From the NCBI GenBank assembly GCA_017516785.1, contig JAFXAV010000016.1:22152-86151 (forward strand): a DNA stretch of 64,000 nt. Reading direction: 5' to 3'. The DNA is from Oscillospiraceae bacterium. Its GTDB lineage: Bacteria; Bacillota_A; Clostridia; Oscillospirales; Oscillospiraceae. Position 1 is the stretch's first letter. The number at the start of each line of letters is the position of its first letter. The translations under genes were made by a program, and so were the position numbers. This document shows, piece by piece, positions 40,732 through 50,187 of the stretch. The notes under the pieces were generated by a model that worked only from the letters and a program-made list of their open reading frames with translations, was not told the origin of the DNA and ran no database searches.

Positions 40732-41688
40732 TTGAGTGAATTCTGGAAAGAGCTGCGGCTTGCGGCCGTTATGGGGTTGGTGATTCCGGGGATCATCCTT
40801 TCAATTGCGGTTTCTATTTATGAACCAAAGCCTCCATCGGAAACAACGGAGGCACCAACAGAAGGAAAGAAATCCGTCATGATTCCGGTGCTTCATGAGG
40901 GCAGTGTGACGGAAATGGAGCTGAATAACTATCTGACAGGGGTGGTCCTTGCGGAAATGCCTGCGTCCTTTGAACCGGAAGCGCAGAAAGCTCAAGCAGT
41001 AGTGGCAAGAACTTATACCATCCGCGCCTGGGAACGGGGTGGAAAGCATGAGGGCGCAGCGGTCTGTACCGACTCCAACTGCTGCCAGGGATATATTTCA
41101 GAGGAGGCCTATATCGCCAAAGGCGGTACGGAGGAAAATATCAAGAAGATGCGTTCTGCTGTGGAAGACACCTCGGATCTGGTGCTGACCTATGAGGGGC
41201 AGCTAATCGAAGCGACCTATTTTTCCTGCTCAGGAGGCAGCACCGAGGATGCAGCGGCAGTCTGGGGAACGGATGTGCCGTACCTGCAGGCAGTGAAAAG
41301 TCCCGGGGAGGAGGCTGCCACCCATTACACAGATACTGTCAGCTTCGTAGCGGCGAATTTTGCCTCCGCGCTGGGACGTAGCTTCATCGGTGATCCGGCA
41401 TCCTGGTTCGGACCTGTGACCTACACCGCCGGGGGCGGTGTGGCAACGATGGAAATCTGCGGAGAATCGTACGGAGGGACAGCCCTTCGGAAGGCCCTGG
41501 GGCTTCGTTCCACGGCTTTTACGGTTACAGTAGGAAAAGATACCATCACCATTACAACCCGGGGATACGGCCACCGGGTGGGCATGAGCCAATATGGTGC
41601 TGATGCAATGGCGGTGCAGGGGAGTACCTTCGCTGAGATTCTGGCCCATTATTACCAAGGGACAACTTTGGTCAGCTGGGTTCATTGA
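40732..41688 (+). CDS. spoIID: Stage II sporulation protein D (SpoIID) family lytic transglycosylase
   Basis: This is a 318-residue protein with an N-terminal membrane anchor (about residues 13-32). The SpoIID domain has LNNYLTGVVLAEMP, FEPEAQKAQAVVARTY, the segment EATYFSCSGGST and the closing RGYGHRVGMSQYGADAMA. SpoIID cleaves glycan strands during forespore engulfment with SpoIIM and SpoIIP. The preferred start is TTG at 40732, 8 nt behind AGGAGG; the ATG at 40726 is only 2 nt from that site. It supports the view that the organism sporulates. Confidence 0.9.
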   Translation: MSEFWKELRLAAVMGLVIPGIILSIAVSIYEPKPPSETTEAPTEGKKSVMIPVLHEGSVTEMELNNYLTGVVLAEMPASFEPEAQKAQAVVARTYTIRAWERGGKHEGAAVCTDSNCCQGYISEEAYIAKGGTEENIKKMRSAVEDTSDLVLTYEGQLIEATYFSCSGGSTEDAAAVWGTDVPYLQAVKSPGEEAATHYTDTVSFVAANFASALGRSFIGDPASWFGPVTYTAGGGVATMEICGESYGGTALRKALGLRSTAFTVTVGKDTITITTRGYGHRVGMSQYGADAMAVQGSTFAEILAHYYQGTTLVSWVH

Positions 41689-41713
41689 CAAAGGGATGGC
41701 TTTGGGGTAAAAT
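41685..41713 (+). promoter_or_regulatory. metA promoter
   Basis: TTGACA and TAAAAT are spaced by 17 bp; the -35 hexamer overlaps the spoIID stop codon. The leader is too short for a SAM riboswitch. Confidence 0.8.
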
Positions 41714-41741
41714 GTAAAAAATACACACAAAGGAGACCGCC

Positions 41742-42698
41742 ATGCCCATTCGGATCCCCAATGACTTGCCCGCCGCCGAGACACTGCAGCAGGAAAACAT
41801 TTTCATCATGCCCTATGAGCGGGCCCACACCCAGCAGATTCGTCCTCTGGAAATTGTGGTGCTGAATCTGATGCCCACAAAGATTGCCACAGAAACCCAG
41901 CTGACCCGTCTTCTGGGCAATACGCCCCTGCAGGTTCATCTGGAGCTGATGCACACCACATCCCACCGATCCAAGAATGTGTCCCAGGAGCATCTTCTGA
42001 CCTTCTACAAGAGCTTCGACGAGCTGAAGGACCGGAAATTTGACGGCCTGGTCATCACTGGAGCGCCGGTGGAGCATATGGAATTTGAGGAAGTGGACTA
42101 CTGGGACGAGCTGTGCCGGATTATGGAGTGGAGTAAGACCAATGTCCATTCCACGTTCCACATCTGCTGGGGCGCCCAGGCAGGTCTTTATTACCACTAC
42201 GGCATCAACAAGCACCCGCTTCCGGAAAAACTTTTCGGCGTGTTCCCTCATAAGGCGGACTACAAGCGTTCCATTCTGCTCCGTGGCTTTGACGATACCT
42301 TCTATGTGCCCCATTCCCGTCACACCACGGTCTACCGGGAGGAGATTGAAGCGGTTCCAGGCCTGAAGATTCTGGCTTCTTCCGAGGAAGCCGGCGTCTA
42401 CGCTGTCATGAACAAGGGCGGTCGGGATATTTTCGTTACCGGACACTCTGAGTATGACCCCCGGACTCTGGAGACAGAATATCTGCGGGACAAGAATCTG
42501 GGAAAACCCATTTCCGTACCCAAGAACTATTACCCCGATGACGATGATACCCAGGACCCCATCGTCCGCTGGCGGGGACATGCCAACCTGCTGTTTTCCA
42601 ACTGGCTCAATTACTTTGTATACCAGTCCACGCCTTATGATATCATGTCCATTGGCAGTGCCGACGGTGAAATTTTGAGAAATCCCACGGAGGGTTGA
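41742..42698 (+). CDS. metA: Homoserine O-acetyltransferase (MetA)
   Basis: This 318-residue MetA/HTS-family enzyme activates homoserine for methionine synthesis. Catalytic residues are Cys142 (HICWGAQA), His235 and Glu237 (TGHSEYD). Residue 111 is Glu (GAPVE), which in this family indicates acetyl-CoA rather than succinyl-CoA as donor. Length and numbering match the reference enzymes exactly. AAAGGAGA precedes the ATG. Confidence 0.95.
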   Translation: MPIRIPNDLPAAETLQQENIFIMPYERAHTQQIRPLEIVVLNLMPTKIATETQLTRLLGNTPLQVHLELMHTTSHRSKNVSQEHLLTFYKSFDELKDRKFDGLVITGAPVEHMEFEEVDYWDELCRIMEWSKTNVHSTFHICWGAQAGLYYHYGINKHPLPEKLFGVFPHKADYKRSILLRGFDDTFYVPHSRHTTVYREEIEAVPGLKILASSEEAGVYAVMNKGGRDIFVTGHSEYDPRTLETEYLRDKNLGKPISVPKNYYPDDDDTQDPIVRWRGHANLLFSNWLNYFVYQSTPYDIMSIGSADGEILRNPTEG

Positions 42699-42728
42699 GC
42701 ATAGAATTCCGAATCGATACATATATTT

Positions 42729-42763
42729 GTGGAGACTGTTTCAAACAGTCTCCACTTTTTTCT
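42729..42763 (+). terminator. Rho-independent terminator of metA
   Basis: A perfect 13-bp stem (GTGGAGACTGTTT with its complement) around a single C, followed by six Ts. Confidence 0.9.
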
Positions 42764-42772
42764 AAGTTTATA

Positions 42773-42801
42773 TTGCAGAATAAACAATGATGTGATAAAA
42801 T
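42773..42801 (+). promoter_or_regulatory. Promoter of the TGS-kinase gene
   Basis: TTGCAG and TAAAAT are spaced by 17 bp, about 38 bp upstream of the start. Confidence 0.7.
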
Positions 42802-42839
42802 AATCGACAAGAATTGTGCAAAAAGAAGGAGGCGCAGTT

Positions 42840-44543
42840 ATGAAGCTTCGAATTGATGGATTGGAAGTCACTGCTGAACAGGGCCAGACTCTGCTGGAGC
42901 TTGTAAAGCAGCTGGGACTGGAGCGAAAGACCTTGACAGGACGGCCCCTGGCGGCGAAGATTGCCGGTGAGGTCTTTACCCTGAACTATATCCCCCTGCG
43001 GGAACAGGAGGTTTCCGGAGAGCGGTCTTCCATGCGCAGGGCCATGGCAGCATCCGGCGGTGATATCCGGCTGCTTCGGTATACGGATCCTGCGGGCAAG
43101 GAGGCTTATATCCGCACTGCTCAGTTTGTTATTTTCCTGGCTCTGCGTCAGCTGTGGCCCCAGGCGGTGACCAAGATGAACTGCACCATCGGTGCCAGTG
43201 TGTATATGAAGGTCTGCGGCGTTGATGATTTCTCATCTGACAGGCTGAAGGAAAGAGTTGCCCAGCTGGTTGTGGAGGATATTCCGCTGCTGCGGCGCAG
43301 AACTGCCCTGAAGGACGCCATTGCCCATTTTGAAGCTGATGGTCAGACCGACAAGGCAAGGCTTTTGCAGTGGCGTACTTTTGACTATTTCGATGAGTAT
43401 GCCTACGGAGATTTTGCCGATTACTACTATGGCGAAATGATGCCCTCTACCGGTTATCTGACGGTGTGGGATATTCGGCCTGCGGAGGATGGTTTCCTTT
43501 TTGTCTACCCGGACAACAACGATCCCGACAGGGTTGCACCCTATCTGCATTCTCCCAATTTCTTCGCTGTCTTTGCAGAAGGCGAGCGCTGGTGCGAGCT
43601 GATGGAAGTGGAGACTGTTGCAGATTTGAACGACTTGACCACCTCTGGCCGTATCCGGGAATTGATCCGGGTCAATGAGGCCCTCCATGAAAAGCGCTAT
43701 TCTCAGATTGCCGATATGGTCTGCGAACGGGGCGCAAAGGCCGTCATGCTGGCAGGCCCCAGCTCCTCCGGTAAGACCACCTCTGCCAATCGTCTTGCCA
43801 CCCAGCTTCGTGTCCACGGTAAGAAGCCAATCCTCATGAGTCTGGATGACTATTACATTGACCGGGATAAAATTACCCCCGGCCCCGATGGCAAGATGGA
43901 CCTGGAACATATCAACACCATTGATACGGAGCTCTTCCGCTCCGACATGGCAAAGCTCCTTCGAGGTGAGGAAGTTGAGATTCCCACCTTCAATTTCATG
44001 ACCGGCAGGCGGGAATGGGTTGGTCACAAAATGCGGCTGAGTGATTCCTCCGTCATCATCGTGGAGGGTCTTCACGGCCTGAATCCTGCGATGCTGCCTG
44101 ACAATGTGGAAAAGAACATGATTTTTCGTCTCTATGTCAGCCCGCTGCTGCCCCTGAATATGGATAACCACAACCGTATTGCAACAAGCTATCTGCGGCT
44201 GCTGCGGCGCATTGTCCGGGACTTTGAAACCCGAGGTTCCTCCGTCCAGCAGACGCTTTCCATGTGGGACAGCGTCAGAAGAGGAGAGCGGCGGTGGATC
44301 TTCCCCTATCAGGAGAATGCGGATGTGATTTTCAACAGCTCCACCCTCTATGAACTGGCAGTGCTGAAAAAGCACATCTTCCCGCTGTTGACGGCCATTG
44401 AGCCGGAGGATGAGTGCTATGACGAAGTTCAAAACATCGTCAAAGTTCTCAATTACATCATCGAAGCCGATGTGGACGATGAGATTCCTCCCACCAGCCT
44501 GGTGAGAGAATTCATCGGCGGCAACAGTTTTTACCGGAAATAA
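42840..44543 (+). CDS. Nucleoside kinase with N-terminal TGS/ThrRS-like domain
   Basis: This is a 567-residue fusion. Residues about 1-60 form a TGS-like domain, about 60-270 resemble the second domain of threonyl/alanyl-tRNA synthetases, and about 290-567 form a uridine-kinase-type P-loop kinase with GPSSSGKTT (306-314), LDDYYIDRD and VEGLHGLNP. This layout is common in Firmicutes and Thermotogae and is annotated as nucleoside kinase; the tRNA-synthetase-like part lacks a known role. AAGGAGG precedes the ATG. Confidence 0.9.
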   Translation: MKLRIDGLEVTAEQGQTLLELVKQLGLERKTLTGRPLAAKIAGEVFTLNYIPLREQEVSGERSSMRRAMAASGGDIRLLRYTDPAGKEAYIRTAQFVIFLALRQLWPQAVTKMNCTIGASVYMKVCGVDDFSSDRLKERVAQLVVEDIPLLRRRTALKDAIAHFEADGQTDKARLLQWRTFDYFDEYAYGDFADYYYGEMMPSTGYLTVWDIRPAEDGFLFVYPDNNDPDRVAPYLHSPNFFAVFAEGERWCELMEVETVADLNDLTTSGRIRELIRVNEALHEKRYSQIADMVCERGAKAVMLAGPSSSGKTTSANRLATQLRVHGKKPILMSLDDYYIDRDKITPGPDGKMDLEHINTIDTELFRSDMAKLLRGEEVEIPTFNFMTGRREWVGHKMRLSDSSVIIVEGLHGLNPAMLPDNVEKNMIFRLYVSPLLPLNMDNHNRIATSYLRLLRRIVRDFETRGSSVQQTLSMWDSVRRGERRWIFPYQENADVIFNSSTLYELAVLKKHIFPLLTAIEPEDECYDEVQNIVKVLNYIIEADVDDEIPPTSLVREFIGGNSFYRK

Positions 44544-44547
44544 AGAG

Positions 44548-44583
44548 AAGCGGTGACAGCCGAAGCTGTCACCGCTTTTTTTA
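44548..44583. terminator. Bidirectional terminator
   Basis: AAGCGGTGACAGC pairs with GCTGTCACCGCTT around CGAA, followed by a T-run. It separates the kinase gene from the convergent sensor gene. Confidence 0.88.
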
Positions 44584-47500
44584 TGTTTCCTTGAGAATCA
44601 GTCCACCCACTTTGACGGTTTTGATATTGTCGATATCCACAGGCTCGGGGAGGGTAATATGCAGTTTGATCAGACCGCCGCCGCTGCTTCCGCCGTGGCT
44701 GGAATTGACAGGGATGATCGTCCCGTCCTTGCCCCAGATGGTGATGGCGCTGCAGAGGGCTGACACATTCTCATAGTCCAGATTCCATGCCACCACGTTG
44801 ATCACATAGGGGGAGATGGTGAGAGTTACCTCGCTGTCGCCGGACTTGGCGTGGTAGGTCTTGGCATCGTCCACATCCGCCTGCCAGCTGAGCTTCAGAG
44901 GCTCTTCCACTGTCTTGAAAGTCACAGACAGGGTGAAATTATCGTCAGTGGGAGCCTTATCCTGAAGGTTGAAGATATAGTGAAAACGTGTGGAATTGGA
45001 TGCATCGTCCCGGGAGAGCGTCCGGTTAAGGCTGCAGGGGATGGTGGTTTCACCCCGCTGGGAGGTGTAGGTCAGTTGCACAGACTGGATGGAATCAAAA
45101 TCCTGTCCTTCCAGAATTGACACGGATTCCGGGAATTTCACATCCACCACCAGGGAAATGCCGTTGCTGTGATGCTCCGATTCGATAATTTCCAGACCGT
45201 AGCCTTCATTGGAAATCAGCATGGGGGTCTGAGAAAGGGTGTTCAGAAGCAGCCAGGTAGCACGGTTGGTATTTTCCAGGGCGTCCATTCCTCTGGTATC
45301 GAAGAGGGATTTGGCATGGTTTTGGAAGGCTGTGAACCAGCCTGCACCATTGACATACTGACCTTCAAAGCTGATATCCTCGCCCAGGCTTTCGCCGATA
45401 TCCCGGCAGGCAGCAGCCATGATCTCGCCCCGGATACCGGAGGATTTGCCGCCGATAAACTCCCGGAAGCAGTAGCTGAGGGTGTATTCACCCAGATTGA
45501 TGAGCTTCTCGTATTCGTCGGGATGTGCTTCGATATAGGGCGCTGCATTGGAATACTGGGCAGGGGAGGAGCCAATGGTGTCCAGCAGGTTATCCACCAT
45601 CCGGTCGGTGTCCAGACCCCAGTATTTGACGGCCTGATCATAGCAGTGCTGCTGCAGGGGAGTCAGGTCATACTTATCAGGGTCACCAATTCCATTTTCC
45701 TGGAATCCAATTAGTTTCAGGGTTCCGTCGGCATACTGGTCGATGGTAACAGTTGCATTGATCAGTTCAAAGGTGGTTTTAATGTCACCGTTTTCGTCCA
45801 ACTGTGCCCACAGCATTACAGAAAACACATCGATAACGGAGATGCCAGTGGGAGGACTGTTCAGCATTTCATCTGCATAGAGTTCTGCCAAAATCTGATG
45901 ACTTTCCCCATGGAAAATGTTGTCGGTGTTGTAGACACCGCGGTCAGTCATGAGAGCATTCCGGATCAGCATATCCCGTCCGTCCCGGGCATCGTAGACC
46001 ATGCCGGAGATGGTGCTGTAGAGATTACTTACCTGATTGGCATTTGCCGTATCAGGGTAGGTAACCTTCACTTCGGTGTAGGGTTCCAGACGGTAGATGG
46101 CGTTGACATTTGTCATGGCGTTGCCGGTGTCAGAGCCTTCCACCAGATAAACATTGCTGTCAATCAGGAGCAGATGGTGATCCTGATCGATTTTCTGATA
46201 CTTGTCCGACCCGTCGAATTCCGGCAGAGTCTTGAAGGGTGCTTCGTTCCATTCCTCGTTCCACTGGAAGAACCACATCAGTTCCTCTGCGTTTTCAGCA
46301 ACGGTCTCCCAACCCCAGTCAACGTCGAAGGTCTTATCTTCATGTTCGGAAATAAATACATCCTTGGTGACATGATAGTAATATTCCGGGTCTTCCTCCC
46401 AGTACCAGGAGCTGTGGAGGGGCCAGTAAACCAGTTCGGAGGTCGCATAGGTGCCGGGAACCAGGCGGTTATAATAGGTGTCGTAGATATCATTAATGAA
46501 ATTGTTCAGGTCCTCGTTGACCACAGCCCAGCTGCCGCCGATGCCATTGGAGGTTTCAGAATCCAGCAGGAACCAGACCTGCTCGCCGTCGGACTGAAGG
46601 CCGATGGTTTTGTTTTCACAGAGGATCATCAGGGTGATATTGTGGTCAACCCCATCAGAGCGTCGGAAATCTTCTTTCGGGATGTGATTCAGAATTTCCA
46701 CAAGGCTCAGAACCTGATCCATCGACAGCTCCACATGCTGGGTCGGCATTGTCCACAATGTTGCCTGCGCCCGGTCGATTTCTTTGTAGGACAGGGAAGC
46801 GGTCAGCTCGCTGATGTCCGAATAGGTTCTTTCGTAGGTCAGATCGGTGAAATTGTTTATGGTGAAGCTCAGGCATCCTTCTGCGGCTTTGCAAACCTCC
46901 GTATCAATATAGACCGTGAAGCTGGCACCTCCATTAGCTCCACTGATACCATCGACGCCCCGGATGGAAACGGAATTGGGGTATTCCCGTAAGTTGGTAT
47001 CGTAGATGGATTTTTCTTCTACCCACACGTTATACCTTGCACCGTCATCCCGTATGGAAGAATAGGGCACAGTCAGCGTACCGGAATTGGCGTAGGAATA
47101 TTCGCAGTTGAATTTGAAGTACAGCTTGTCATTCCCTTCGTTTGCGAAACGGACATTGTCCAGATAGAACCGGGTGGTGTCAGAAGTGTATATCACGACA
47201 TCGTTAGCATCAAAGGAATGTCCTTCTTCGGAGTAGATGGAATCAGGCAGTTTGGACTTTCGAATAGAGACACCAATATCCACGGGTGTACAGTTCTGAA
47301 TTTTGTATCCGTTTTCGTTTAAAATGTCTTCAATGATGTTGTTGCTGCCAAGCTCTGCATCCTCAGAATCCTTGGGATTGGTCAGGAAACACACGGCCAC
47401 CACGATGCAGATGATGATTGCCACCACTACGATCCAGAAGGCGGGCTTCTTGTAATTCAGCACCGACCTGATGCGGTTTTTCACGTCCACTTCGCCGAAA

Positions 47501-48303
47501 GCCAGAGGGCAGGCGGCGATCATCTTCCGGGGAACACTGCAGGACAGCAGGGCAGTGGAGTAGGCCTTCTTTTCGGCGGGGTTCAGCTTCTGAACCACCT
47601 TTTCGTCACAGGCCATTTCGATATCCCGGCAGAGGAGAATATAGGCAATCCAAAGCACCGGATTGAACCAGTAAACCGTCAGCAGGGCAAAACCCAGGGG
47701 CTTCCACCAGTGGTCTTTCCGCTGCAGGTGGGCCATTTCATGGGCCAGCACATGGTCAGCGGTTTTCTGATCAACAGAAGAGGGAAGATAGATCTTTGGC
47801 TTCACAATGCCCAGGATAAAGGGCGTATCAATGCTATCACAGAGCCGCAGATTCTTTCCTACAGGGATTGATGCAGCAACCTTTCTTCTGACAAGCCAGT
47901 AACTGATTGCTGCATAGAGAGCCATGACCGCCATGCCAATGACCCACAGCCACGCAAAAACGAAGGACAGAATCTGGGTGGGATTTGCACTGGTCAGTCC
48001 TTCGGGAGTCAGGGAGTCCGCAATGACCGGGTTCAGCACCTGATTGACAACCGGGATGCCGGAATTGATCTGCGGGGTAGCGGCGTAGAGAAACTCCTGA
48101 GGCAGGGGCTCCGGATTGGGAATCAAACTCAGAACACTTTCAATGGAAAAGGGGAGCAGCAGCCGCAGGGCAACGATGCCCCAGAGGATCACATGGATAT
48201 ACCGGGGGGCTTTCCGGAGCAGAAGCCTAAGAATCAGCACCGCAATCACCAGATAACTGGCGGTGATGCTCATATTGACCAGCTTTAAAAACAGGGCTTC
48301 CAT
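44581..48303 (-). CDS. Very large BlaR1/MecR1-type M56 metallopeptidase sensor
   Basis: This 1240-residue protein begins like BlaR1. N-terminal membrane spans (about 12-30, 38-55 and 110-135) precede a cytoplasmic M56 zinc-protease domain with HEMAH at 188-192 and ACDEKV. A last span follows at about 290-312 (IVVVAIIICIVVAVCFLTN). Instead of a penicillin-binding-type sensor (BlaR1 is about 600 residues), it carries about 920 extracytoplasmic residues. They hold several beta-rich segments and a helical segment around residues 880-1010. No beta-lactam-binding SxxK/SxN set was found, so the signal is unknown. It starts 1 bp after the BlaI-type repressor gene. Confidence 0.87.
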   Translation of the reverse strand: MEALFLKLVNMSITASYLVIAVLILRLLLRKAPRYIHVILWGIVALRLLLPFSIESVLSLIPNPEPLPQEFLYAATPQINSGIPVVNQVLNPVIADSLTPEGLTSANPTQILSFVFAWLWVIGMAVMALYAAISYWLVRRKVAASIPVGKNLRLCDSIDTPFILGIVKPKIYLPSSVDQKTADHVLAHEMAHLQRKDHWWKPLGFALLTVYWFNPVLWIAYILLCRDIEMACDEKVVQKLNPAEKKAYSTALLSCSVPRKMIAACPLAFGEVDVKNRIRSVLNYKKPAFWIVVVAIIICIVVAVCFLTNPKDSEDAELGSNNIIEDILNENGYKIQNCTPVDIGVSIRKSKLPDSIYSEEGHSFDANDVVIYTSDTTRFYLDNVRFANEGNDKLYFKFNCEYSYANSGTLTVPYSSIRDDGARYNVWVEEKSIYDTNLREYPNSVSIRGVDGISGANGGASFTVYIDTEVCKAAEGCLSFTINNFTDLTYERTYSDISELTASLSYKEIDRAQATLWTMPTQHVELSMDQVLSLVEILNHIPKEDFRRSDGVDHNITLMILCENKTIGLQSDGEQVWFLLDSETSNGIGGSWAVVNEDLNNFINDIYDTYYNRLVPGTYATSELVYWPLHSSWYWEEDPEYYYHVTKDVFISEHEDKTFDVDWGWETVAENAEELMWFFQWNEEWNEAPFKTLPEFDGSDKYQKIDQDHHLLLIDSNVYLVEGSDTGNAMTNVNAIYRLEPYTEVKVTYPDTANANQVSNLYSTISGMVYDARDGRDMLIRNALMTDRGVYNTDNIFHGESHQILAELYADEMLNSPPTGISVIDVFSVMLWAQLDENGDIKTTFELINATVTIDQYADGTLKLIGFQENGIGDPDKYDLTPLQQHCYDQAVKYWGLDTDRMVDNLLDTIGSSPAQYSNAAPYIEAHPDEYEKLINLGEYTLSYCFREFIGGKSSGIRGEIMAAACRDIGESLGEDISFEGQYVNGAGWFTAFQNHAKSLFDTRGMDALENTNRATWLLLNTLSQTPMLISNEGYGLEIIESEHHSNGISLVVDVKFPESVSILEGQDFDSIQSVQLTYTSQRGETTIPCSLNRTLSRDDASNSTRFHYIFNLQDKAPTDDNFTLSVTFKTVEEPLKLSWQADVDDAKTYHAKSGDSEVTLTISPYVINVVAWNLDYENVSALCSAITIWGKDGTIIPVNSSHGGSSGGGLIKLHITLPEPVDIDNIKTVKVGGLILKET

Positions 48304-48304
48304 A

Positions 48305-48667
48305 TCATCCCTCCTCGTAAGACGCGATCATCCGGCGGATCTCGTCAATCTCCTGGGCGGTCAGAGCCTTCCGCTTGGTAAAAGCAGCCAGAAATGCAGG
48401 AAGGGAACCTTCAAAAGTCTCCTCGACAAACCGCTCGCTCTGCACGGCGTAAAAATCGGGCTTCGAAATCAGGGAGGTCACCAGACCATCCCTGTTCTGA
48501 AAAATACCCCGCTCGCAGAGCTTTTTCAGGACGGTATAGGTGGTGCTTTTTTTCCATTCCAGGTTTTGCTGGCACAGCTTCACCAGTTCCCGGCTGGAAA
48601 GGGGTTCATTTTGCCAGATAATGTCGGCAAATTTGGACTCTACCAGTCCCAGCTTCATTTCTTCCAT
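48305..48667 (-). CDS. BlaI/MecI/CopY-family repressor
   Basis: This is a 120-residue winged-helix repressor (GLVESKFADIIWQNEPLSSRELVKLCQ, then KSTTYTVLKKLCERG). A C-terminal dimerisation part ends in EIDEIRRMIASYEEG. Family members repress target operons until the partner M56 protease triggers their cleavage. AAGGGTCACCTCC on the plus strand is the complement of its ribosome site. Two matching operators lie in its promoter, implying autoregulation of this pair. Confidence 0.93.
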   Translation of the reverse strand: MEEMKLGLVESKFADIIWQNEPLSSRELVKLCQQNLEWKKSTTYTVLKKLCERGIFQNRDGLVTSLISKPDFYAVQSERFVEETFEGSLPAFLAAFTKRKALTAQEIDEIRRMIASYEEG

Positions 48668-48688
48668 AAAGGGTCACCTCCAATGATT

Positions 48689-48749
48689 GGTCTACTCGTA
48701 ATAGACCTGTCTTTGATGCTAGTCTATCATGAGTAGACCAGGATGTCAA
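48689..48749 (-). promoter_or_regulatory. Promoter and twin operators of the BlaI-BlaR1-type operon
   Basis: On the minus strand TTGACA (48749-48744) and TAGACT (48726-48721) are spaced by 17 bp. Two 19-bp dyads with GGTCTA/TAGACC arms lie at 48721-48739, over the -10, and 48689-48707, over the transcription start. The two sites agree at 16 of 19 positions when aligned in opposite orientation. Binding of the BlaI-type repressor there would block transcription. Confidence 0.85.
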
Positions 48750-48765
48750 GCCGCTTCGGAATTTG

Positions 48766-48794
48766 TTTACAATTAGCTTTCATGTGTGTATAAT
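48766..48794 (+). promoter_or_regulatory. Promoter of the sigma factor gene
   Basis: TTTACA and TATAAT are spaced by 17 bp, about 60 bp upstream of the start codon. Confidence 0.75.
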
Positions 48795-48856
48795 TGGGTG
48801 AGTACTTTTTCCCTTTCAGTCGTATAAGAGGTGAAAAGACAGTGAGGAGGATTCCC

Positions 48857-49405
48857 ATGGACAACGGTGCAAGTAGCTACCGCCGTTATCTGGATGGTGA
48901 CGAAGCTGCCTTTGACGATATCTTAAAAGCCTACCGCGACAATTTAACATTCTTCATCAACCGTTTTGTCCATGATTTGGATGCGGCGGAGGATCTGGCA
49001 ATCGATACCTTCATGTATCTGATTGTCCATCGCTACCGCTACAATTTCAGAACCCCTCTGAAGACCTACCTCTTCATGATCGGCAGAAGCCGTGCTCTGG
49101 ATTACATTAAGCACCGGAAGAAGCTGACCATGGTGGAGCTAAGCGAGGCGGAGCATGAGATTCCCCAGGGGCCCACTCTGGAGGAGATCATCCTGCTGGA
49201 CGAGCGGAAGCAGATCCTGAACCGGGCGCTGAATCAGCTCCCGGCAGATATGCAGACGGCGGTGCATCTGGTGTATTTTGAGGATCTTACATACGAGGAT
49301 GCAGCCAAGGTTATGAAAAAGAACAAGAAGCAGGTGGCGAATTTATTGTATCGGGCAAAGGAAAAGCTGCGCGCGATCCTTGGAAAGGACGGTGTGCTGT
49401 ATTGA
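48857..49405 (+). CDS. ECF-type RNA polymerase sigma factor
   Basis: This is a 182-residue sigma-70-family factor of the extracytoplasmic-function size. Region 2 is about residues 20-85 (NRFVHDLDAAEDLAIDTFM, then LFMIGRSRALDYIKHR). Region 4 is about 120-175 (LNQLPADMQTAVHLVYFED, then YEDAAKVMKKNKKQVANL). It would direct RNA polymerase to a small regulon. The ATG at 48857 follows GAGGAGG. The next gene overlaps by 4 bp and encodes a single-span membrane protein, the usual place for a regulator of the sigma factor. Confidence 0.92.
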   Translation: MDNGASSYRRYLDGDEAAFDDILKAYRDNLTFFINRFVHDLDAAEDLAIDTFMYLIVHRYRYNFRTPLKTYLFMIGRSRALDYIKHRKKLTMVELSEAEHEIPQGPTLEEIILLDERKQILNRALNQLPADMQTAVHLVYFEDLTYEDAAKVMKKNKKQVANLLYRAKEKLRAILGKDGVLY

Positions 49406-50184
49406 GAAGAACGGATCAGGAATTTAAGGAAGAGGTGTTGCGCCGCAGCAGCGCATACCGGGCCAAGCGGAAGCAGGTGCGGAAAAAGGTTCTTACCACG
49501 GCTCTTTGCTTTGCGCTGGTGATTTTCGGCATCCACATGGTAATGCCCATGCTCTCTATGGGCAGCAGCACGGAAGCCGCGGTAAACGATGCGATGGAAG
49601 CTCCCCAGTCCCCGGGAGCAGCTGCACCTTTTGCAGATAAGAGTGTACCTATGGAGGCAGAACCGGAATCGGTGGAAGAGGAATATGTAATGGCTGACAG
49701 CTCCATGACGATGGCTTCCGCAACAGGTGTCTCCCAGAGTATGCCGGAGGATTTCTCCATTCGCTTTATCTGGGGCATCGTAGCAGACAATATCTTTGAC
49801 ACTGGCAAAGGTGAAATTCAGAAGGATCTGGTCAATGCAGGCGTTGCAACAGCCAAGTTTGACCCTTCGGAAGAAATGATGATGGAAATCTACAACCAGA
49901 TCTGTCTGTTGGAAATCACCTCCATTGAGCAGCCTATGACTGCCCATAATCTGAAGGCAAGAGGTTCCGATTTGAACTATGCCCTTGAACCTCTGACCAC
50001 CTATGAGATAACGATCACCATGAACGAAACCAACTATCTAATTGTCGGCGATGAAACGGCGAAATTCTTCCAGGAGGAAGAGGATGCCGTCCGGTTTGTG
50101 GAATTTGTGGAATACCTGAAACAACTGGTGAAAACCTTGCCTGAATACCAGGCTCTTCCTGAGGCTGAGGGCGCATATGAATGA
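49402..50184 (+). CDS. Single-span membrane protein, putative anti-sigma partner
   Basis: This is a 260-residue protein. A short basic cytoplasmic N-terminus (about 30 residues, EFKEEVLRRSSAYRAKRKQ) precedes one membrane span (about 30-50), then a low-complexity Ala/Pro/Glu linker and an extracytoplasmic domain. The start is a TTG overlapping the sigma-factor stop codon. Position and topology fit an anti-sigma factor. The N-terminal part is too short to show a recognisable zinc anti-sigma domain, so the role is inferred. Confidence 0.7.
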   Translation: MRRTDQEFKEEVLRRSSAYRAKRKQVRKKVLTTALCFALVIFGIHMVMPMLSMGSSTEAAVNDAMEAPQSPGAAAPFADKSVPMEAEPESVEEEYVMADSSMTMASATGVSQSMPEDFSIRFIWGIVADNIFDTGKGEIQKDLVNAGVATAKFDPSEEMMMEIYNQICLLEITSIEQPMTAHNLKARGSDLNYALEPLTTYEITITMNETNYLIVGDETAKFFQEEEDAVRFVEFVEYLKQLVKTLPEYQALPEAEGAYE

Positions 50185-50187
50185 GAA

